Shown here piece by piece: positions 14,694 to 19,519 of a stretch of DNA of 19,519 nt; within the stretch, counting starts at the first letter, position 1; each line of letters opens with the position of its first letter. Location: positions 1-19,519 of the forward strand of contig DATKZY010000256.1 in assembly GCA_035527715.1 (NCBI GenBank), in the 5' to 3' direction. The notes beneath the pieces were generated by a model that was not told the DNA's origin, did not search any database, and saw nothing but the letters and a program-made list of their open reading frames with translations. This DNA is from DSUN01 sp035527715 (GTDB lineage: Bacteria > Planctomycetota > PUPC01 > DSUN01). A program made the translations under genes and the position numbers.

Positions 14694-15094
14694 ATCTCGC
14701 GCAAGAGGTCCAGCAGCTCGTCCGGGCCCATCACGGCGACCCCCGCCCGCTGGTTCTTTGGGAAGTGCCGCACGTTGCCAGTAACCAGGATGGCGCCGGC
14801 AGCGTGAGCGACCTCCAGGAATGGCAGATCGCTGGCGTGGGGGAGCCTTGCACCGAGAGGGGGCGCCGTGACGACCTCGGCGCGCGCTCTCATGCCATCC
14901 AGGAGTTCGTCAACTTCCTCGGATGGAATGGGGATAGCAGAGCCATAGAGCACATGCTCGTACTCGGCGACGAGCCTTGAATCCACGGCGCAGGGCAAGG
15001 CCCCCCTGACCGCGAGACGGACGGCCCGGTCACACGTGCCGCCCGGCGTGAGGAGCGCAGAGACCAGGATGTTCGTGTCGAAGACGGCTTTCAT
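14687..15094 (-). CDS. PIN-domain toxin (COG1569-type) of a toxin-antitoxin pair
   Basis: This is a 135-aa protein, the typical size for the family. It opens with VFDTNILVSALL (Asp6, Asn8) and keeps Glu44 in LVAEYEHVL, Asp89 in SDLPFLEVA and TGNVRHFP (105-112). These are the acidic and polar positions that bind the metal ion in PIN ribonucleases. Such toxins cleave RNA in the cytoplasm when not bound by their antitoxin. The start ATG overlaps the antitoxin stop (ATGA, 15091-15094). No convincing Shine-Dalgarno precedes it, so translation probably depends on coupling to the antitoxin gene. The canonical TGD of many PIN proteins reads TGN here, which is common in this subgroup. Confidence 0.9.
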   Translation of the reverse strand: MKAVFDTNILVSALLTPGGTCDRAVRLAVRGALPCAVDSRLVAEYEHVLYGSAIPIPSEEVDELLDGMRARAEVVTAPPLGARLPHASDLPFLEVAHAAGAILVTGNVRHFPKNQRAGVAVMGPDELLDLLREMA

Positions 15095-15396
15095 GCCCGG
15101 CGTGCCACCCGCGCCCCCCGCTCGCGCCGCACCTTGGCGATCAGAGCGTCAATCTCCTCCATCGTCATCTTGTCGAGGCCCCTGGCCTTCGACCACGCCT
15201 GGATTCGGTCCATGGCGCGCAGAGCCCTCGCGCTGCGGATCGCCAGCAGATCCTCCTCCACACGATCCGGGTGCACCGATGACAGTAAGGCGAACGGCCG
15301 GCCGTTGGCCGTGACCACCATGTCCCGCTCCGTGGCCAGCTCCTTGCGGATGGCGGCCGTGCGGCTGCGCAGGTCGCGGACCGTGATGAACTTCAT
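15091..15396 (-). CDS. Phd/YefM-family antitoxin
   Basis: This is a 101-aa protein. The ATG at 15396 is preceded by GAGGAG (15404-15409) with a 7-base spacer. The N-terminal half MKFITVRDLRSRTAAIRKEL ... DMVVTANGRPFALLSSV is the Phd/YefM DNA-binding and dimerisation fold. The basic C-terminal part (RRERGARVARRA) and the linker would be the toxin-binding region. Members neutralise their toxin and repress their own promoter. It directly precedes and overlaps the PIN gene, the standard order of antitoxin then toxin. The repeated GTGTAC at the promoter is a reasonable operator for it, by inference. Confidence 0.9.
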   Translation of the reverse strand: MKFITVRDLRSRTAAIRKELATERDMVVTANGRPFALLSSVHPDRVEEDLLAIRSARALRAMDRIQAWSKARGLDKMTMEEIDALIAKVRRERGARVARRA

Positions 15397-15415
15397 TGGA
15401 TGGCTCCTCTATATC

Positions 15416-15433
15416 GTGTACAGAATAGTGTAC
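15416..15433. promoter_or_regulatory. Candidate operator: two GTGTAC sites at the phd promoter
   Basis: GTGTAC occurs at 15416-15421 and 15428-15433, 12 bases apart and so close to one helical turn. The second copy overlaps the -10 box at 15427-15432 and the first covers the likely transcription start. Each contains the palindrome GTAC. The placement fits autorepression by the antitoxin, which is not proven. Confidence 0.4.
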
Positions 15434-15455
15434 TCTATCGAGACTCGGATGTCAA
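15427..15455 (-). promoter_or_regulatory. Sigma70-type promoter of the phd-pin(-cls) cluster
   Basis: The minus strand reads TTGACA (15450-15455), a 17-base spacer and TACACT (15427-15432). Transcription would start near 15420, about 24 bases before the antitoxin ATG. The -35 box lies within the last codons of the upstream 931-aa gene, whose stop is at 15435-15437. Confidence 0.7.
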
Positions 15456-18230
15456 TCCGCCAAGGCGCTGCCGGGCCTCCGCATCGGTGGGCACATAGGC
15501 AGGGTCGTCGCTCAGGCACAGGCAGTCGAGGCGCGGGTTGACGGCCGCCGTGCCGCCGCCCTCGCGCGGGTAGATGCGGAAGGCGAAGGGGCCTTTGGGC
15601 AACGGGAAGGTGATCGGCTGGCCCGGCGGCACGGAGGCCACGCCCCCGCCGCGGCCCGTCCAGTGCCACTTCTTCTCGTTGACGCCGCAGTTGCCGAGCA
15701 CCTGGTTGCCGTCGAGCGTCACCTTCTCGCCCACGGGCGCGACGCCGAAGCTCTCGTCGCCGCCGCTCGGATAGCGCACCCGCGCCCAGAGGGTCCAGCG
15801 CCCCTCGTGGGGAATCTCGACGCGGTACTCGCAGAACGCGTCCCCGGGCTTCGCGCGGTTGGGCCGCGCCGTGCAGACGACCACGTCGCCGAAGGCCCCC
15901 TCCTCCTTCACCCCGACGGCTGAGCCCTTCGCCATCGTGCCGACGATGCGCGCGGCGTCCTCGGCCTGGAGCCAGAGGGTGACCGGCGCCCGCGGCTCGA
16001 ACCTGGCGTTGGCCAGCAGTTCACGCACCTTGTCCGTAGAGAGTTGATCAAACCGAAGGGTGGTTCGGCGGCCGCTGATGGGAACCGCCATGCTTCCCGC
16101 GGTGCCGCGCTCTACGTCGATCGTTCTGCCGCTCACATCGAAGGCCTTCACCCGCCCCGTGCCGAGAATCAGCTTCCCCTCCCCGCCCGCGTGGTGCCAC
16201 ACGCAGGCGAAGCCCGTGGGAACCATCCACACCGTCTCGCCGACGAAGGCCCGCAGAGCATCGCTCCCGGCCACCTTGGGCATCGCCCTCACTTCCACAA
16301 ACCAGGACTTGCGCGTCTCATCGTTGACCAGCGTGAAGTCTTTGCCCTTCTCGCGCAGCCGCTTGCGGGTCACCTCAGCCACTTTGCCGGCTAGGCGAAG
16401 TTCCTCGTAGGCCCGCACGATCTCCAGGATGCCGGGGGTGAGGGGATGGCGCTCCATCTGGCCGAAGCTCGTCTGGAGCGAGATGGGCACGTCGTAGGCC
16501 AGGCTCCTGCACATCAGGTACTCGATCTCGTCGAGCTGAAGGCCGTCGGTGTCCTTGCCCTTCGGCCAGATGCCGAACCAGCCAAGCTCGCCAGGAATCC
16601 TGTCCTCCCCCACGCTCTGCATGTAGGCCACCGAGCGATCGATGTGATCCTTCACCGTCGGCCACGTCTCGATCTTGCCGCCCGCGATGATATGGCCGTG
16701 AAGGGTGTTCAGATAGGTGTCCACCGTGCCGCTGCGGGTGAACGAGTGGATGAGGTTGTGGGTCATGATCGTGCCCATGTGGATGAGGGGGCGCCTGGTG
16801 AACTTGCTCATCGCGACGGCCTGGAACTTCGAGACGTAGTAGTTGAAGCGGCGGCGGTCCACGTCCTCGCCGCCGTCGAAGTAGACCATGTCGAAGCCGC
16901 AGGTGTTGAAGATGCCGGCCAGGCGGGTCGTCGTTTCGTCCAGCAGCGTCGTCTCCTGGTCCACGATGTAGCCGTTGATGCAGCCGTCCACGCCATAGTG
17001 GCGGCATTGCGTCGTCGCCTTGTGGGCAGCGGCCTTGGTGCCCCAGGCGCCCCGCTCGCAGCCGAGGAAGGCGTCGAACTTGCCTTCAGGGCCGATCGCC
17101 TTGTAGCGGATGATCTCGTCGTCGAGGATCACCTCCTGGTGCTTGGCGACGCCGCCCTCCCAGATCTTCTGCTTCGCGACGGGGCTGCCTGCCCACTCGC
17201 GGAGGTCGCTCGACGTGCGGATCGTGTCGCCATCCGCGGCAATATCGGCGGCCAGCGCCGCTTCGCGGTCCACCCAGAAGCGGCGGTCGGGCACAGGCGT
17301 CACGTAGGCATCGGTCTTCGAGATTTTGGACGCGAAGCAGTGCATGCCCACCAGAATCCCCGCGTCGTGGAGCTTCGCCACGGTGCGGCGCAGGCTCTCG
17401 ATCCCGTCGGGATAGTTGGCGTTGAAGGTGTAATGCCCGACCGTGCGGCACCACGAGCCGCTGCCCATCATCACCTGGCGGAAGCCGCTCCGCTTGCACA
17501 ACTCGATCACCTTGTCCGCGTCCTTCTCGCCGAACGACAGGAACCAGTAGGATTGGCGTGCGAGGGGCAGGTTGCGCGAGGGCGTGCCCTTGCCGTCGCT
17601 GTTCCGCGGCAGGTCGCAGGCCACGGCGAGCTTCTGGAGGACGGCGTCGAGGTCCTTCGTCGGGCAGCCGACGAGTGCGAAGGCCGCGCCCTCGAGCTTC
17701 GGGCCGGGGGCGTCCTGCGTCGTAGCCGTCAGTTCCGCCACGGTGCCCCGCCGCTGCGCCGAGCAGTGCGTCTGAAGGTTCGCGGCCATGAGGCAGAGGG
17801 CGAACTCGTCGTTCCACGCCCCGCCGAGCCTTCGCCCGACGCGTTCCGTGATCGTCACGGGAACGCTCAGGAGCGTCACGTGGCTTGGCCGTGTCCCCTC
17901 GATGCGTTCGAGGCGAAAGAGAATCCAGTCGGGCTCGGCCTTGACCGCATAGGCCAGCCGCGTGTCGCAGCCGTCGAAGGCGAGGGTGAGCTTGCCGCCG
18001 GGCTCCCAATAGGACCTATGGGACCTATGGGTCCTATCGGCGATGCGCACGGCCGCCAGCGGCGCGCCCTTCCCCTGGGCGCAGTAGTCCTTCCCCGTCG
18101 CCTTGCCGGCCACGCTCCGCCAGGCCGCGTCCTCGCCGATCACCAGGCGCAGCCGGGGGCTCTCGACCACCACGTCGCCCGCCGCCGCAGCGACCGCGAT
18201 CGCGGAGAACACGAGGCAGGGTCGAACCAT
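15435..18230 (-). CDS. Secreted TIM-barrel glycoside-hydrolase-like protein with C-terminal CBM-like domain
   Basis: This is a 931-aa protein. The ATG at 18230 is chosen over an earlier one because AGGAGG lies at 18237-18242 with a 6-base spacer and a short signal peptide follows (MVRPCLVFSAIAVAAAAG). An N-terminal beta-rich domain (about 20-215) resembles the super-sandwich that precedes the barrel in GH36-like and GH31-like enzymes. A TIM-barrel segment (about 225-600) includes SYWFLSFGEKDADKVIELC, GFRQVMMGSGSW and GFDMVYFDGGED, where Asp452 is a plausible active-site residue. Residues about 755-925 look like a galactose-binding or CBM6/35-type beta-sandwich (YRVEIPHEGRWTLWARVRYP). It probably acts on an extracellular glycan; the GH family is not assigned. 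Residues 66-74 are encoded by a 9-base tandem repeat. It has its own candidate promoter at 18257-18285. Confidence 0.82.
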   Translation of the reverse strand: MVRPCLVFSAIAVAAAAGDVVVESPRLRLVIGEDAAWRSVAGKATGKDYCAQGKGAPLAAVRIADRTHRSHRSYWEPGGKLTLAFDGCDTRLAYAVKAEPDWILFRLERIEGTRPSHVTLLSVPVTITERVGRRLGGAWNDEFALCLMAANLQTHCSAQRRGTVAELTATTQDAPGPKLEGAAFALVGCPTKDLDAVLQKLAVACDLPRNSDGKGTPSRNLPLARQSYWFLSFGEKDADKVIELCKRSGFRQVMMGSGSWCRTVGHYTFNANYPDGIESLRRTVAKLHDAGILVGMHCFASKISKTDAYVTPVPDRRFWVDREAALAADIAADGDTIRTSSDLREWAGSPVAKQKIWEGGVAKHQEVILDDEIIRYKAIGPEGKFDAFLGCERGAWGTKAAAHKATTQCRHYGVDGCINGYIVDQETTLLDETTTRLAGIFNTCGFDMVYFDGGEDVDRRRFNYYVSKFQAVAMSKFTRRPLIHMGTIMTHNLIHSFTRSGTVDTYLNTLHGHIIAGGKIETWPTVKDHIDRSVAYMQSVGEDRIPGELGWFGIWPKGKDTDGLQLDEIEYLMCRSLAYDVPISLQTSFGQMERHPLTPGILEIVRAYEELRLAGKVAEVTRKRLREKGKDFTLVNDETRKSWFVEVRAMPKVAGSDALRAFVGETVWMVPTGFACVWHHAGGEGKLILGTGRVKAFDVSGRTIDVERGTAGSMAVPISGRRTTLRFDQLSTDKVRELLANARFEPRAPVTLWLQAEDAARIVGTMAKGSAVGVKEEGAFGDVVVCTARPNRAKPGDAFCEYRVEIPHEGRWTLWARVRYPSGGDESFGVAPVGEKVTLDGNQVLGNCGVNEKKWHWTGRGGGVASVPPGQPITFPLPKGPFAFRIYPREGGGTAAVNPRLDCLCLSDDPAYVPTDAEARQRLGGLTSESR
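18011..18037. repeat. Three 9-base tandem units inside the 931-aa gene
   Basis: AGGACCTAT (18011-18019), GGGACCTAT (18020-18028) and GGGTCCTAT (18029-18037) are near-identical. Read in the gene they encode RTH-RSH-RSY (residues 66-74) just before WEPGG. The length is a multiple of three, so the frame is kept. Confidence 0.75.
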
Positions 18231-18256
18231 CGCGTGCCTCCTGGGACCTGCCCGAG

Positions 18257-18285
18257 AGCATACCACGCGCCCCCACGGCCCGCAA
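18257..18285 (-). promoter_or_regulatory. Candidate promoter of the 931-aa gene
   Basis: The minus strand reads TTGCGG (18280-18285), a 17-base spacer and TATGCT (18257-18262). A start near 18250 would leave a leader of about 20 bases that holds the AGGAGG at 18237-18242. The -10 box is good and the -35 box is partial. Confidence 0.45.
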
Positions 18286-18838
18286 CACAGGCGACCGCGG
18301 ATCAGAAGAGAAGAGTCTCACGCAGAGCGAGCGGAGAGGGAGCAGAGAGCACGCAGAGAAGAAGGCGACCACGGATGGCACGGATGGGCACGGATGAAGA
18401 GAGGGGAGTGACCGCGAATCCAGCGAATCTGCGCGAATCAGGAAACCAAACGCGGAACGCGAGGTGGAACATCTCACGCAGAGCAGCAGAGGCCGCAGGG
18501 ACCAGGCCTATCCTCTCCTGCCCCAACACCGGTGACCGCGGCTCGGGGGTCTGGGTCGGGTGGTCTGGGTTGCCTCCGCGCCGCCCTCCGTGGCCTCCGT
18601 GTCTCCGTGGTGGACCCTCCTCTTCCCATCCGCGGCCATCCGCGCAATCCGCGGTCCCCATCCTCTTCTCTGCGAGCTCTCGGCTCCCTCCGCTGCCTCT
18701 GCGTGAGATCTTCGCTCTGCATTCGCGGCGGGGCGGATGGCGAAAAACGAACCCTCGATGTGGCAGAAAAGGGTACCTCTGGGCCGCCGCGAGGGGGCAG
18801 ACGGGTGTCGAAAAATGGCTCATCCGCCTGAACCGATC
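18286..18838. repeat. Repeat-filled intergenic region of dispersed boilerplate motifs
   Basis: No gene is credible here. The DNA is a chain of short motifs that I recognise as dispersed repeats in planctomycete, verrucomicrobial and similar genomes: TCTCACGCAGAG (18316-18327, again as ATCTCACGCAGAG at 18471-18483), ACCACGGATGGCACGGATGG-like (about 18368-18390) and CGCGAATC motifs (about 18413-18440). The second half (about 18568-18715) carries the reverse complements, for example CTCTGCGTGAGAT (18697-18709) and CCATCCGCGCAATCCGCGGT (about 18636-18655). The block is therefore arranged roughly head to head. From 18720 to 18838 I see no clear structure. Confidence 0.75.
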
Positions 18839-18863
18839 ACCCGGAGCGGCCCCGCAGGCGCCC

Positions 18864-18909
18864 GCGCTAGGCGCTCACCTCCCATTGCGCACGCATGAGC
18901 GCCTAGCGC
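18864..18909. repeat. Palindromic repeat, copy 1 (GCGCTAGGCGCTCA type)
   Basis: GCGCTAGGCGCTCA (18864-18877) and TGAGCGCCTAGCGC (18896-18909) form a perfect 14-base inverted repeat with an 18-base loop. A second copy lies at 19003-19040. No T run follows on either strand, so it is a REP-like repeat rather than an intrinsic terminator. Confidence 0.85.
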
Positions 18910-19002
18910 AACTAGCCGGCTGCGTGGGACGCTCCACTGGCTGTAACCTTCGGCAGATTGGGCTCTTACGGCCATCACGGCACTCGCTCCGCCGCCCCCC
19001 GC

Positions 19003-19040
19003 TAGGCGCTCACCCCCCCTGGTGCACGGGTGAGCGCCTA
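19003..19040. repeat. Palindromic repeat, copy 2 (TAGGCGCTCACCC type)
   Basis: TAGGCGCTCACCC (19003-19015) and GGGTGAGCGCCTA (19028-19040) form a perfect 13-base inverted repeat with a 12-base loop. Arms are shared with copy 1 but the loop differs, so selection or gene conversion acts on the arms. The 93 bases between the copies (18910-19002) hold no recognisable gene. Confidence 0.85.
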
Positions 19041-19128
19041 AGAAACTATCTCAAAACCCACGCGGGCTGCGTTGCTGGCGTCAGCGGGTCGGATGAGCCC
19101 GACAAATGAAGGGGCGTCTTGGCGAAGC

Positions 19129-19519
19129 TCAGGTGTTGCGCTCGAGCCAGCGGAGCACGGCGTCGGCCTCGCGCTGGGTCTTGCAGGCGACGCTGTAGAG
19201 GACGAGGTTGGGCTTGAGCTCGCGGTGGTAGACCTTAAGCTCGTCGGGCGAACAACTTACGTAGACGTGTTTGCCCGTGGCCTGGAAGCGCTTGAGGAGG
19301 GGCAGCCAGTCCATCATCAGGGGGCCGCCAGCCGTGGGGGTCCACTGGATGCCGTCGAGGGCCTTGATGCCGGCAATGGCGTCGAAGTGCTGGAGACAAG
19401 TCCTTCCGTCGTAATGATATACGGAGTGGTCGAGGAACTCGGATTCGTCGGTGAGGGCGGGGAGGACGAACTGGTTGAACTGCTCGGGGGATAGGAGGCA
19501 GGAGAAGTCGCACTGGGTG
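19129..19519 (-). CDS. C-terminal part of a uroporphyrinogen decarboxylase-like protein
   Basis: This frame is open from the right edge of the window to a TGA at 19129-19131, giving 129 visible residues. The start lies outside. Visible features include QCDFSCLLSPEQFNQFVLPAL, then FLDHSVYHYDG, LDGIQWTPTAGG and WLPLLKRFQATGKHVYVSCS. These match the C-terminal half of the URO-D superfamily as found in planctomycete and lentisphaeral relatives of the MtaA/CmuA methyltransferases, not canonical HemE. Such proteins are cytoplasmic and probably move methyl groups or act on related substrates; the exact reaction is unknown. It lies upstream of the repeat region, so its relation to the glycan genes is unclear. 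Confidence 0.78.
   Translation of the reverse strand, partial: TQCDFSCLLSPEQFNQFVLPALTDESEFLDHSVYHYDGRTCLQHFDAIAGIKALDGIQWTPTAGGPLMMDWLPLLKRFQATGKHVYVSCSPDELKVYHRELKPNLVLYSVACKTQREADAVLRWLERNT

Noticed and set aside
18296..19090. CRISPR array or structured RNA in the repeat region
   Set aside because: Repeats differ in sequence and spacing, many are inverted copies, and no cas gene is present.
16446..19109. Long + strand open frame opposite the 931-aa gene
   Set aside because: It is antisense to a well-supported gene and runs through repeat DNA at its end; its length is a high-GC artefact.
19235..19513. Minus-strand frame rich in Arg and Pro at the right edge
   Set aside because: It is an off-frame shadow of the URO-D-like coding sequence.

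Overview
The window is GC-rich bacterial DNA. Its genes use G or C at almost every third codon position, and most carry clear Shine-Dalgarno sequences. Large secreted carbohydrate-active-type proteins (GH43-like propeller, SGNH hydrolase, parallel beta-helix, GH123/DUF6067-like, CBM9-like plus TIM barrel), a uroporphyrinogen-decarboxylase-like methyltransferase relative and dense dispersed palindromic repeats suggest an uncultured member of the Planctomycetota or a nearby PVC lineage (Lentisphaerota, Hydrogenedentota-like). This placement is inference: there is no rRNA or marker gene. I saw no tRNA, rRNA, CRISPR array or transposase gene.

Layout. 1-111 holds the last codons of a + strand gene. 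112-321 is intergenic with a duplicated GGTCAGACCTCAAT motif. 322-851 (- strand) holds two small genes of the kind found in toxin-antitoxin neighbourhoods. 848-2596 (-) is a secreted beta-propeller protein whose stop overlaps the start of the 65-aa small gene. 2597-2919 is a divergent promoter region. It also contains a 49-aa small ORF whose stop overlaps the next start. 2920-12939 (+) is a 10-kb run of five genes: SGNH hydrolase, GNAT acetyltransferase, beta-helix protein, a 1396-aa LamG/GH123-like/LamG protein, and a CBM9-like/TIM-barrel protein. The last two are coupled by an ATGA overlap. 12940-13228 is a convergent intergenic region with a widespread repeat and two terminators built from the same sequence. 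13229-15396 (-) is a phd-pin-cls cluster (antitoxin, PIN toxin, cardiolipin synthase-like). Its promoter lies inside the 3' end of the next gene. 15435-18230 (-) is a 931-aa secreted glycoside-hydrolase-like protein. 18231-19128 is repeat-filled intergenic DNA. 19129-19519 (-) is the C-terminal part of a URO-D-like protein running off the window.

How the genes may work together. The secreted proteins look like an extracellular or periplasmic glycan-processing set: esterase, lyase-like beta-helix, hexosaminidase-like and other TIM-barrel enzymes, and lectin domains. No SusC/SusD pair, sulfatase, transporter or regulator is visible, so substrate and uptake are unknown.

The most unusual signal is a family of palindromic, GC-rich repeat elements. 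Two copies sit in frame inside protein-coding genes (1070-1178 and 10352-10410) and encode related peptides with a V-G-G-[AT]-S ... P-P-T pattern. A third, partial copy abuts the ribosome-binding site of the SGNH gene. This resembles the in-frame palindromic elements known from Rickettsia, but in an unrelated genome.
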